A stretch of DNA of 64,000 nucleotides. It comes from Naematelia aurantialba. Taxonomy: Eukaryota > Basidiomycota > Tremellomycetes > Tremellales > Naemateliaceae. Made by a program: the position numbers and the translations under genes. Of this stretch, positions 11,625 through 21,486 are shown in pieces. A model generated the notes under the pieces. That model saw only the letters and a list, made by a program, of their open reading frames with translations, did not search any database and was not told where the DNA came from. The DNA lies in assembly GCA_021527695.1 (NCBI GenBank), contig JAKFAO010000003.1:1-64000 (forward strand), given 5' to 3'. Each line of letters begins with the position of its first letter. Within the stretch, counting starts at the first letter, position 1.

Positions 11625-12680
11625 CTATAGTGAGGGCCTCCAGACATCGCCTGGCTGTGGGATGCCCGATGCCGGGAGTGTTGATCGTGATGCCGGTGTT
11701 GTCATTAGAGTTCGTCCTATGGCCGCACCTCTGGTGGGGCCAGCATCCACATATAAACGGTAGCAGTCACTGTTCCAGCGACCCAGGGCCTTGATCTCCT
11801 CGCCCGTCATTCCAATCGATGCTGCCCATGTTGCTGCGCCTCTCCTGAAAGAGTGTCCCGAGAAGCCCTTGCTGGCCATTCCTGCATCCCGTAATGCACG
11901 AAAGAGGCTGCCGCTGACGAAGGCACGTGTGAATGGCTGCATGTTGTTGTGGAAGAGGGGTCCAAAGGCCTGGCCAGGTCGCACTGCTAGCCACTTCTGG
12001 AGGGCTCTCCGTGGGCATATGTCGGGGGGGCCCTCTGGTATCACTACTGTGACCCCTTGTCGGAAAGGGTCTGTCTTGGAGGCCGGGATTGTAAGCCGGG
12101 CATCGGTGCCCATGAGGTCAACGTTGTTGGGCTGCAGGTCGAACCGTGGGTCGAATGTGTCATATGTTAGCTCGCCCATCCTCATGAAGCAGGCAAAAGC
12201 TAGCGTAAATGCCGCCACCAGAGCCGTGCTGGTGTTTGAGCCGCCGTAGCTTGATGGCGAGTGGCGTATGGCTGCCACCAATCTGCGCAGTATGGGAAGG
12301 GTGATCGGGAGGGGTTGTGGCCGTGTACTGATGCCGTGGTAGCGATTTGCCCCCGCGATGACTCTTTCGACCCTCCTGTTTATGAGCATGCCCGTGTCTG
12401 CCCCCAAGTCGACGTGCCATGAGACTAGTGCCACGAGTCTCCTCTTCAGGGATTTCTTTGAGAGTCCACCAGTTCCTGCCATCCTCCTAGCCTCCTCTGC
12501 AATCCATGCCTCGACCCTTGCCGCTGTTGTGGGAAGATAGGGGGCACCCCACCCTCGCCTCCTGCAGAGACCAATAAAGCTTTGAACCACAGAGCCATAA
12601 GACTGCCGTGTCCCCGCTGATATCCCATACCATAGGTATGTCGCCGCCAGGCCATCCCCCCCTACTTCGGCATGCCACAT
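11625..12680 (-). CDS. Tyrosine recombinase of the retroelement
   Basis: This is the integrase-type protein of the element, 351 residues. The N-terminal core-binding part (SAGTRQSYGSVVQSFIGLCR) resembles a SAM-like phage-integrase domain. The catalytic domain shows the first Arg in FMRMGELTY (about residue 175), the H-x-x-R box in SGHSFRRGAATWAA and the Tyr in RWNSDCYRLYVDAG near the C-terminus. All signature residues are therefore present. It starts 20 bases after the RT stop, in another frame; the frame is open further upstream (SQGRLAPPPP), so reinitiation or frameshifting are both possible. Confidence 0.9.
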   Translation of the reverse strand: MWHAEVGGDGLAATYLWYGISAGTRQSYGSVVQSFIGLCRRRGWGAPYLPTTAARVEAWIAEEARRMAGTGGLSKKSLKRRLVALVSWHVDLGADTGMLINRRVERVIAGANRYHGISTRPQPLPITLPILRRLVAAIRHSPSSYGGSNTSTALVAAFTLAFACFMRMGELTYDTFDPRFDLQPNNVDLMGTDARLTIPASKTDPFRQGVTVVIPEGPPDICPRRALQKWLAVRPGQAFGPLFHNNMQPFTRAFVSGSLFRALRDAGMASKGFSGHSFRRGAATWAASIGMTGEEIKALGRWNSDCYRLYVDAGPTRGAAIGRTLMTTPASRSTLPASGIPQPGDVWRPSL

Positions 12681-12699
12681 TGGGGGTGGTGGGGCGAGT

Positions 12700-14486
12700 C
12701 TACCCTTGGCTGTGCAGGCGTTCCGGTTGGTATGTTGGCGGTGGTGAGGCAGGCCAGTCGGGAGCGGGGATTGAGAGTGGTGGGGTGTTTGGGCGGGTTA
12801 TGGGTGGGTGGGATGGTGTCGGCAGGAGAGGGACAACGTGGGGACGGTTTCGGCGGAGGTAAGGCCAGTCGAAGCGAGACAACGCGTCAGCTACATCATT
12901 CTCTTTTGTGGGCACCCAGTCCGGTATCAAGAGGACATGAAGCTCCATCGCGAGTGAAAAGATGGCACGAATGAGCGACTGGGTCGATCGTTGGTCGCAC
13001 CGCCCCGAGCGCAGGCATGCCACAAGTGCTGAATTGTCGATGCGGCACATGACGTCCCGTCCTTCCACCAGTGGGCTCCACCTGCGGAGTGCCTCGAGCA
13101 CGGCGAGCGTTTCGAGGAACAGGATGTCCTTGCCATGATGTCTAGCTGGCACCGCAGCACTGAAAGCATGTGTGCAGGCCTCGCGAGGGCCAAGGTGGCC
13201 ACCCATCCCCCTGGTGGTTGCTGCATCGGTCCATAGCTCAATGCGTGGTTGTCTGTTGATGATTCCGATGCCATCCCAGGTCCCCAACACTCCCTTCCAC
13301 CACAGAAGTTCATCTTGTAGGGCCCCAGCCACCTTCCTCGGTTTCCAGTCCTCCGATGTGGCATAGACTGCATCATATATCCGTCGCATGAATGCCCGGC
13401 CAGTAGGGCATACCCGGGAGATGAAGTTGAGGTAACCTGCGAGTGCCTGGAGGTCTAGTGGCGTTGCCAGCCCCATCCCCAGCATCCCCTCAACCCTTTC
13501 TATAAGGCGGTTGCGTTTGTCCTCCGCTATCCAGGCCAAAGCTCGTGGGCTGTCGACCCAGATGCCCAAGATTTCCAGCTGGGGGGCAGTCATCGTCTTT
13601 GTGTCGGAGACCGATACTCCGAGGAAACCACAGATGGCCTTGAAGAAGCGCAGGGTGGCAGCTCCTGTGCCGGGAGCCACAAGACCGAAAGAGTCGTCCA
13701 GATAGTGGTAGCATCGTAGGCCAAACGATGCAAGTATCCAGTGCAGTCCCTCAGCAAATAGGTTGAAGAGGAAAGGGGAGGATCGGCCCCCAAAGTTGAG
13801 TGTGCAGTCTCGGTACGTGTGTCCATCTAGGTGAAAGCCCAGGAGGGGGGAGTCCCTCTCGGCCACTGCCACATGGAAGAAGGCATCGGTCAGATCAGCC
13901 TTCCACAGGTCGCCCGGTGTTGGCGCCCGGCGGATGTCGTTGAAGAGCTCGTCCAGGGTGGAGTATGAAAGAGTGACGTGATCTGGGTTGATCCCGTCAT
14001 TCACCGATGGGTTACTGGGATCCCGTCGAGGCCAGGACAGGTGGTTGATTGTCCGCAGCTTGCCATTTGCTTTGGGTACCGTGCCAATGGGGGAGACCGT
14101 TATTCGTTCACCTTCTCTCACCACCTTAGCCCTCCCCATCTTCAATCTCTCCTCCACTGCCTTCCTCACGTGTTCCCTTTCCTTCTCGCCCATGGGGAGG
14201 TTTGGAACCTCGTCCGCCACTCTGCCCTCCTCATTCCACCTGCCTGTATATCCCAGCTTGGCTCCATGGCGAATTATCCCGAGGATGTTCCGCCTGAAGG
14301 TTAGGTCTGGGTACCCTTGCAAGAGCAAGTCCCAGCCCGTAAGGACGAGGGGGGATATGGTGGCAGGCAGGTCGGTTGGGTCAAAGAGAGGGTAGGTGGG
14401 TGTGGTATTTGGTCGAGGGGGAGGTGGAGTGGCGGGGGGGTGAAGACCAGCTGCCGCTGCCAGTCGTGACAGTTCCAGGAAGGCAT
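12700..14486 (-). CDS. Reverse transcriptase-RNase H of the retroelement
   Basis: The pol-like frame. The polymerase shows IPKANGKLRTINHLSWPR, WKADLTDAFFHVAVAERD and the catalytic CYHYLDDSFG. RNase H follows with IELWTDAATTRGMGG, FLETLAVLEALRRW, CRIDNSALVA and NDVADALSRFD. The first in-frame ATG is at 14328, but the frame is open and coding-like up to 14486 (AFLELSRLAAAAGL), just behind a good acceptor (TACTAAT branch-like sequence on the minus strand at 14503-14497, then CAG). I therefore begin the exon there. There are no internal stops in over 1.7 kb, so the enzyme may be functional. No protease domain was recognised. Confidence 0.9.
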
Positions 14487-14894
14487 CTGTTCATGCATTA
14501 GTATTATGATGGGGCCGCAGCCACCCCATCAAGCATAAGATAACTCAAACGGTAAGAGGGGGTTTCCCGAGAGGGATAGCACTGCTCGGTCCGCCCCCTC
14601 CTGGGTGACAAGAAGTGGGAGGGTTTGACACTGCCCGACTGCCCCCAGTATATGTCCAGGCGGGGAGGGGTAGTCACTGCCCTGCCTGGGTGTGTGTGGA
14701 GAGGAGAAGGCTAGGGAGGGGGGGGGGGGGACAGCCCACCCCCCTCTCTCCGGCTGGTGGGAGGGATAGGCACTGCCCACCAGCCCCTCCGGCCCGAGGG
14801 ATTGTCACTGCAGGCGGTGGGTGAGGCAGGGGGATTGGCACCACTGCTCACCTATATCGCATGTCTCCTCCATAGTCTGCACAAGCGTCCCATC
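14487..14894 (-). other. Gag-to-RT linker with predicted intron and degenerate repeats
   Basis: This lies between the gag stop and the RT frame. On the minus strand a donor ATATAG|GTGAGC ends an exon at 14852 and an acceptor opens one at 14486. Splicing 14851-14487 (365 bases) joins the gag frame, beyond its TAG, to the RT frame in phase. The interior carries six degenerate copies of a GGGATNG-NCACTGC unit (about 14572, 14619, 14665, 14762, 14797, 14829) and a run of 13 G at 14718-14730. Confidence 0.55.
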
Positions 14895-16085
14895 CTATCC
14901 CCTGCACTGGCCCATGGTGTGTCCCTCCAGTTTGCAAGTTTTGCACACATGTCGGAACACACACTCTGCCCCCTTCTTGCAAACGCCCAAGTTGTAGTTG
15001 TTGCATACTGCACCGGTAGGATTACCGGTAGGGAAGCGACGGGGGTTTGTTGTCGCTTGGGAGGTGGGCTTGCTGGGTTGCGGAGGGCGTGTGCCAGCCG
15101 CCGCGGAGCTGCCCACATGGTACAGCACATCCTTGCGCTTCTGGTGGCGGGACCAGGCATCGTTGTCATGGTTCTTGTACCACAGGTCGCACCTGAACCC
15201 TTGTGCGAAGCGTTCCGTTGAGACATCGATGTGGTACTTACACAGGCTCTCCCATGTGAATTCCTTGGATCTCTCGAGCATCCAAAGCTCATGATTCAGG
15301 AGTGCCGTGTGTGCATCGGCTACCGTCTGGGAGTCAAATGCCTGGAGCCCATGTAGGGTCAGGTCAATGAGGATTCCCCAGGCCGCCGCAAACACGGTTG
15401 GGTTGGGGATCCCCCGGATGAACTTGGCGACTGCTCGGTCGCGGGTCTGCTTGGATGCCCGTAGCACCAGGCCACCATCCTTACCGGCCCCCAGGACAAA
15501 GTTGTCGTCCTCTTCTGGCATGCTGACCGCCAGCGGAGAGGTGTCGGGCAGCAGCTCGGGGAGCTTCTCCGGGGCGAGTGTGCCGCTCATCGCGTCGTCC
15601 AGGAGCTTCTTGTCCTCAAGGTACTTGTACCGGATGGTGGCAGGTGGGCACTCACCATGCTGTCCCCTAATGGGCGTCACCATGGATGCAGGAGCCCTCG
15701 GTGGCACCTCCCCAGCAGATGGTGATCCCAGACCCTCTGGGCCCTGAACCTGGCCCAAGCGCTCCATAAGCTCACCCAACATTCCCTCGATGTTGTCGAA
15801 CCGTCGGTCACTTGCAGCCACCGTCGCTGCGAGGTCTTGCCGTAGCGTGAGGAGCTCCCCCGCCGTGGCATGAGGATCGCCGTCGGTGAAGTGAACCTGG
15901 CGCTCGGGCCGCACATCCTCCTCCTCTGTCTGCTGTTCTTGGGCCAGGAGGCGGTTCCGGGCCCGAGTTTCGGCTGCCTTCTTCCCCCGTGCTTGTGCTG
16001 CCTGCTTCTTGGCAGCAGCTGCTGCTGCCGCTGTCGTGGTGGCCCTGGGGGTCGAGCGGGCTGAGGTCTTGCGAGGAGGAAGCAT
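14895..16085 (-). CDS. Gag-like nucleocapsid protein of the retroelement
   Basis: A 396-residue protein that starts MLPPRKTSARSTPR. It has an Ala/Lys-rich basic N-terminus (about 1-65), an acidic and coiled-coil-like segment, a central globular part and a C-terminal CCCH zinc finger, CNNYNLGVCKKGAECVFRH, followed by CKTCKLEGH, which suggests RNA binding. This is the usual first frame of tyrosine-recombinase retroelements. It ends at TAG 14895-14897. The same frame is open after the stop to the predicted donor at 14851, so readthrough could make a gag-RT fusion. Confidence 0.82.
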   Translation of the reverse strand: MLPPRKTSARSTPRATTTAAAAAAAKKQAAQARGKKAAETRARNRLLAQEQQTEEEDVRPERQVHFTDGDPHATAGELLTLRQDLAATVAASDRRFDNIEGMLGELMERLGQVQGPEGLGSPSAGEVPPRAPASMVTPIRGQHGECPPATIRYKYLEDKKLLDDAMSGTLAPEKLPELLPDTSPLAVSMPEEDDNFVLGAGKDGGLVLRASKQTRDRAVAKFIRGIPNPTVFAAAWGILIDLTLHGLQAFDSQTVADAHTALLNHELWMLERSKEFTWESLCKYHIDVSTERFAQGFRCDLWYKNHDNDAWSRHQKRKDVLYHVGSSAAAGTRPPQPSKPTSQATTNPRRFPTGNPTGAVCNNYNLGVCKKGAECVFRHVCKTCKLEGHTMGQCRG

Positions 16086-16195
16086 GTTGGTTGGGCTCGG
16101 CGGGTTGAGTGATCCTGGTCGATGCCAGCGGGTGGCCGTGGAGTCGTCGTTGTGCTGGGTTGGTGGTGGGGTCCCGTGTGCCTGTCTGAGGTGCT

Positions 16196-16305
16196 GAGCG
16201 ATGTTCGGACGGTATGGGATGCTTGGTCGAGGTAGAAATGCGATGGAGAGAGAGATCTCCCTCAGCCGGAGCCTTCATACCTCGTTGCCACGTGGCTTAC
16301 CAAGC
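16196..16305 (-). repeat. Split direct repeat A1 (element 5' end)
   Basis: It is identical over 110 bases to 11392-11501. Read in the element's direction it begins GCTTGGTAAGCCACGTGGC. It includes the palindrome GCCACGTGGC (16287-16296) and GAGATCTC. The right flank continues TTTACGCCAAAAC, which is host sequence. Confidence 0.85.
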
Positions 16306-16403
16306 TTTACGCCAAAACAATTCAAGGCATCACATCCCGTCAACCAGGTCTAGGTGCGACGTGCTCCATCCGACCCAAATCGCAGATTTCCTCCTCTAAC
16401 TTC

Positions 16404-18521
16404 TCAAAATTTGCTTACGGGTTGGACCGCAACGCCCAAGTTTGCACCTTTGTCTTCAAAGTCGAGCTGATTTTCCGCGCCCGTTCGCTCGACGTCCTCT
16501 TGAGTCTCAAAGAGCTCTGGCTTGAGAGCGGGCACAGCAGGTGGCCAACGTCGAGAGCAGTACACGATACCCACGGCAATGCCCACCTATAGCTGGGATC
16601 AGCTGCTGGCTTCATCCAACGAAGAAAGGCACTTACAGCGACAGCACCGGTGACCAATGTGGCAATCTGACCATTTCTGAACCGAGGGGCGTCGGTGACA
16701 GGCCAGATGGCGATGCCGTACCACAGAGCCCCTTTAAAAGATCAGCCAACACCGCCAACAACGATGGCTAACAAAGTACTAACAGATGTTGCTAAACAGG
16801 TTCATCGACGCTAAGGTAACAGCGCGCAGGATTTCGTCGTCCCTGCACATGGAATTCGCCCAGGCAAACTAACAGAGAGAGTCAGTAGTTTCTGCTATAG
16901 GGTGAAAGTGAGTACGTACGTTTGATGCTTGACCTGCGTATCCGAAACCTGCAATGATGTAGGCGAACCAATGCCCGCCGACTCCGATATTCCAGACCAG
17001 CAACATCACCGAGGAAATGAAGACGGCAGTGTACCTACTCACCGTCAGCTTGCTACGCTGGTACTCGTGGGAGCAGATAACTCACATGATCGGGTTGACG
17101 ATAAAACGGTTTCCGGTCCGATCGCTCATGACGGTCAGGCAATATGTGGAGACAATGGCAAAGCTAGTAAAAACTGAAGGGTAATAATTGATTTGTTCCG
17201 CGGTATATGTGCCCGTCGACTTGAGCCAGAAAAGGAATTCGGTGTACACGCCGGTCTTCTCAAAGGCGGTAGCGGAGATTGTGAATAGAAGGCAGAACAT
17301 ATACCATCGCCAGGTGGTCACGATCCGTTTGATCGAAGAACGTAGGACAGACCAGGTCATTTTGACGTGTTGCGTTTGAGGAAGGCGGGAAATACAAAGC
17401 TGTCTTTCATCCTCGGTCAACCAGACTAGGCTATCAACGCTCACGTCTTGAATCAAGCTGGGGACTTACAAGCTTTGACCGTGTGAGGCATGTCCGGGAA
17501 CATGATGAAGCCGTAAATTGCAATGGGCACTTGGGAAGTGAATTTAGCTCGTCCAAAAAATGTGAATGAGGAGCATACCTGTGATGATGAAATCCATAAT
17601 AAACAGCCATTGCCAGCCTTCGAGGCCGCCTCTGCCTTGAAGAGTTGATATAATTGCACCCTGCATGATGCCCGAGAACAAGGTCCCAATCTGCGCCGCT
17701 GTAGCAAACTGAGGGGTATGAGTTCAAGTCTGATCAACAGCAGCTTATAGACACGTACGACAGCCGTACGAGCCCCGAGCTCGTTATCTTTGTACCAGGA
17801 ACCAAGGATATACTAACACGTTTCAGTGGACACTTCAGAACTTCAGAGGACACTAAAATGATAAGGCTCACATGTACACCACTAAAAGTGCTGGCCTCAA
17901 ACAAAGCCTGTACGAAGCGGACGCCCCAGACCTGGTGGGGTGTGCGCACGACTGTGACAGAGTCAGCAGCAACACGCGTCGAGAAAACTGAAACATGCTT
18001 CACTTACATGCAAGGCCCAACGTGCAGACTCCCCACGCAACCATGCAAAACGGGAACCAAAGACGGGCAGGAATACGATTAGACGAGAGAACCAGTGCAG
18101 AAGGCCATTGCCCGACAATGTAGCCCGCCGTGAAGACAGAATTTGCAAGGGTATACTGGTTTCCTTCGACTGATATGTATGTTAGACAAAAATTTTAGTT
18201 CGAGTCACATGAAGTACGCACAACCGACATCTTCTTTCATACCACTGACATACTACGTGACTGTCAGTCACAGCTGATGGAGCTCATGAAATACTACCAC
18301 TTACAGCATTGGCAAGATTGGCTCTGTCTGGATCAGACGGTCAACACGGAACTACGCTTGGAGAATGTAGACTTACCGAGATAGTTTGAGAAATACATCA
18401 GACAGCAGTAGGTAAGAATGACACCATCAAGTTTGGCGACGAGTTTCCTCTCCTTGGGATCATCTGATGGCTTGCTCCACAGAGCAGTCTCAATCTTGCG
18501 TTGCACAGAAGAAAAGGTCAT
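16404..18521 (-). CDS. MFS anion:cation symporter (Dal5/Fen2/Tna1-type permease)
   Basis: A plasma-membrane importer of the family carrying allantoate, ureidosuccinate, pantothenate or nicotinate. It begins MTFSSVQRKIETALWSKP at 18521 (an in-frame ATG at 18578 is possible). Family blocks follow: LVAKLDGVILTYCCLMYFSNYL, DRANLANAYVSGMKEDV, NQYTLANSVFTAGYIVGQ, VWGVRFVQALFEASTFSG, ILGSWYKDNELGARTAV and LEGWQWLFIMDFIITVPIA. The C-terminal half has a further set of membrane segments. It ends VAVQPVSKF with TGA at 16404-16406. About nine short introns are inferred. It is divergent from an amidase, which suggests the imported compound is an amide or related nitrogen source; the exact substrate is unknown. 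Confidence 0.88.
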
Positions 18522-19096
18522 ATGGGCAGAGGGAGTTTGCTCAAGAGTTTGACGAAACAAGCTGGGACACGATCCCACACGGTGCTATATATGAAGGCGC
18601 GCGACGCGGGCGAAGAGGACTTTATCACCGGAGGATTCTGGCAACTCGATTCGAAGATGTTTTGCACGGAGAGGGTCTTGAGAAGTGAAGTACCACGTTT
18701 AGTGCCGAGTCAGAATAGGTGAGCGGAATCTTGTTGTCCGAAAGAGGGAAGGGCGAGAGGGTTCAGCGAGAGAGAGCGAGAGGGAGGAGGGAAGGGGAAG
18801 GCGAGGAGGAAAGAAGGAAGAGAAAAGGGAGAAGAGAGTGAGAAACAAAGGGGGACGCGTGGAAGCTCGATACGAAGGCGAGCCCCAGGAAAAAGATCAA
18901 TAATCTACCTCGTGACGAGATGAAAAACTCGGCTCTTATCCGGATACGGCCGATACTGGCCGTGTTTGTTCGCTCAGCTCTACTATCTATTGCTGTCTCG
19001 ACATCGTTCCCAGGACTGAAAGACGAGCTCACATCCGTCCGTCGTCTCACTCACGCAGACGTCATCCTCCATCACTTCTCTTTGAGCTGACGTTAC
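18522..19096. promoter_or_regulatory. Shared promoter region (permease / amidase)
   Basis: A 575-base gap between divergent starts. The middle (about 18740-18860) is strongly purine-rich on the plus strand, with GAGAGAG and GGAGGAAG runs. No specific operator was identified. Confidence 0.45.
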
Positions 19097-21209
19097 ATGA
19101 TGACTGCCGCGCTCGTGAAACCATCTTGGCAGGATGTCGCCAAAGCCAAGGTTGCCGCTCGCGATGCGCTCATTCCGCCTGAATGGAGGATCAAGTCCAC
19201 CGATGAGCTCAATGTCATGGACGTGCCAAGGACCTGCGGTCTTCTATCGGACGAAGAGATCGACATTACCGAATCTGACGCGGTGACCCTTGTGAAGAAG
19301 ATACTCGCGGGGGAACTGTCCAGTTACAATGTGACTTTGGCATTTTGCAAGCGCGCTGCCATCGCCCAGCAACTGGTAAGTCGGCCTAGTGCAGGCTCTT
19401 TCGGCTAGATTGATGGGAAAGCTGACAATCCCCAGACAAACTGCTTGACCGAGATTTTCTTCGAGCAAGCTCTCCGGGAAGCCAAGGCTGTCGACGAGGA
19501 ATACGCCAAGACCAAACAATCTCGCGGTCTCTTGCACGGACTTCCTGTCTCGCTAAAAGATTGTCTGAATGTTCGAGGCGTCGACACGACCGTCGGATTC
19601 ATCGCTTGGGCCAGTGATCCAGCCGAGCAGGAGACAGAGATGACCAAAATCATGCGGGAATGCGGGGCTATCCTGTACTGCAAAACGTATGTCCAGTAGC
19701 TTGATGTTGGCTGCTTCAGTAGAGCCTCCTCGCCTCTCCTCGCTCTCTCCTCGTAATCATCAAATGTTGATGTCGACTACAGGAACGTTCCTGCCGCGAT
19801 GATGTATGCCGAATCATACAACAACGTTTGGGGCTATACCTGCAATCCGTACAACCGTAGTCTGAGCAGCGGGGGATCGACTGGCGGAGAATCAGCTTTA
19901 CTGGCGCTGAAAGGTCCGTGGTACTGCAAGGGATGAGGCGAGATAGCGTTCCTAATCTGGATGCAGGTTCGCCTCTGGGTGTTGGCACGGACATTGGTGG
20001 TTCTATTCGTGAGTCTACCTCCGGACCAGCCTTCAGGCGTTGACCTCCGGACAGGTTTACCCGCATCTTTCTGTGGGCTGTACTCCATTAAACCTTCTTT
20101 TGGTCGTTTTGCAACATACGGTTCTCGTTCTGGCTTGCCAGGCCAGGAGGCCGTCCGGTCAATCAATGGACCAATGTCGACTTCGCTGGAAGCAATCGAG
20201 CTGTGGGCACAGGCTGTCGTTGGAAAGGAGCCATGGACCCGAGATCCCAACATGATTCCTATCCCCTGGAGGGAAGTCACGCTAGCGCCAAAATTGTGCT
20301 TTGGTGTGTTCAGAAGCGACTGATAACGAAGACCATCTCGGGTGGAAGCTCATACTCACAGGTTTGGTCTTGGACAACGGAATGGTCAAGCCGACACCAC
20401 CCGTGACCAGAGCTCTGATGGAGACCAAGGCAGCATTGGAAGCGGCCGGCCATAAGGTGGTAGAATGGACACCGTAAGCCGGCGCTTACTTCTACTGGGT
20501 TTGGGCACTGAAGACGTCAGACTCAACTCCCCCCTATCTGCTCAACTCCTGACCAGGTTCTTCGAGGGCGATGGTGGGATAAAGATTGCATCCGTGATCG
20601 CCGCCGGCGGCGAGCCATGGCCAGAGGGTCTCAGTGCGTACAAAGCTGCGTACGAAGCGTCAAAGAACACGCCTCCCCTTGTGGGCGACCTGTGGACGAC
20701 CGCAACTGAGCGTGTCACGTACGCAAAACAAGCCTTGGACTACTGGATGGGGAGCAAAGAGTTGACCGGCACTGGTCGTCCATTTGATGGCCTCATCAGC
20801 CCAACTCATGCCGGCACTGCACCTCGCAGGTGAGCCTGAAGAGGAGGATCCAGGTTGACTTTGCAGATACGAATTCAACTGGCACATTGTCTACACCTCG
20901 ATGTGGAATATCCTCGATCAATCCTGCACTACCATACCTGTGACTACCGTCAAGCCAGAAGACGTCAAGGTGGACGTGCCTACTCCCTTCCGTACACATC
21001 ATGAACAGCTGTTGTGGGAAAAATGTGAGCTGCCTGAGCCTGTACAACTCGATGTGTTTAGTGTGTTTCTGATCTGTCCAGATGATCCCGTCGAGCTCGC
21101 TGGATCTCCCGTGACTCTTCAAATCGTGTGTCAGCGTTTAGAGGAGGAGAAAGCAGTCGCTCTTACCAAGATTGTTCGGGACGCCTTGTTCAAGTACAGG
21201 GCGAAGTGA
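19097..21209 (+). CDS. Amidase-signature hydrolase (acetamidase-like)
   Basis: It hydrolyses a carboxamide to acid and ammonia. Domain evidence: the catalytic Lys in HGLPVSLKDCLNVRG (about 19545-19580), the cis-Ser in LSSGGSTGGESALLALKG (about 19865) and the nucleophile in SPLGVGTDIGGSIR (about 19970-20008), which is the Ser-Ser-Lys triad of the amidase-signature family. The sequence up front, DVAKAKVAARDALIPPEWRI, matches fungal acetamidases rather than bacterial ones. It ends ALFKYRAK with TGA at 21207-21209. Short introns lie at, for example, 19374-19436 and 20830-20865. Two adjacent ATGs (19097, 19100) open the frame. The divergent permease is a likely partner. Preferred amide is not predictable. 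Confidence 0.9.
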
Positions 21210-21486
21210 GCTATCAGCATTGTTAGCGGTTCCTCGGTGATCTTGATATGCATTCGGTATCCAATCCAGATCGTATCGATCTTCGCATCGTGTCCTGACG
21301 CCGACCGACTGACTCTGTTCTACTCCCCAAAGTACAGGCCACGACTCCCTACGGTTCTTGCATCTTTCTCTTTCCCTCGAAGAATGTCTCTTTCATCATC
21401 CCAGTTGTATACTTCGCCAAGTCGCTCCGTTCCTGATGAAACGACTGACTGGAGTGTTGAACTCTTTCGTCACATCGAAACATCCT
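21210..21486. other. Intergenic spacer
   Basis: Between the amidase stop and the remnant gene on the other strand. No feature that I can support. Confidence 0.5.

Larger units (their letters stand above)
11181..16305 (-). mobile_element. Ngaro/DIRS-like tyrosine-recombinase retrotransposon
   Basis: A complete-looking element in minus orientation. It carries a gag-like protein, a reverse transcriptase with RNase H, and a tyrosine recombinase in place of a DDE integrase. The ends form split direct repeats: A1 (16196-16305) ... B1-A2 (11552-11392) ... B2 (11237-11181). This A1-ORFs-B1-A2-B2 plan is the layout described for Ngaro-type elements, as opposed to LTRs. The two A copies (110 bases) and two B copies (57 bases) are identical by eye, which points to recent insertion. 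No target-site duplication is visible beyond the shared CCAAGC. It sits 98 bases past the stop of the downstream permease gene. Confidence 0.9.

Noticed and set aside
14852..15292. Alternative minus-strand frame overlapping gag
   Set aside because: It is a shadow of the gag frame; the zinc-finger frame has the clear domain pattern.
11181..16305. LTR retrotransposon (direct repeats at both ends)
   Set aside because: The repeats are split and nested as A/B units, no DDE integrase or protease is seen, and a tyrosine recombinase is present.
18740..19050. Minus-strand open frame over the purine-rich promoter
   Set aside because: It is a low-complexity Ser/Leu/Pro translation of a GA-rich tract with no family features.
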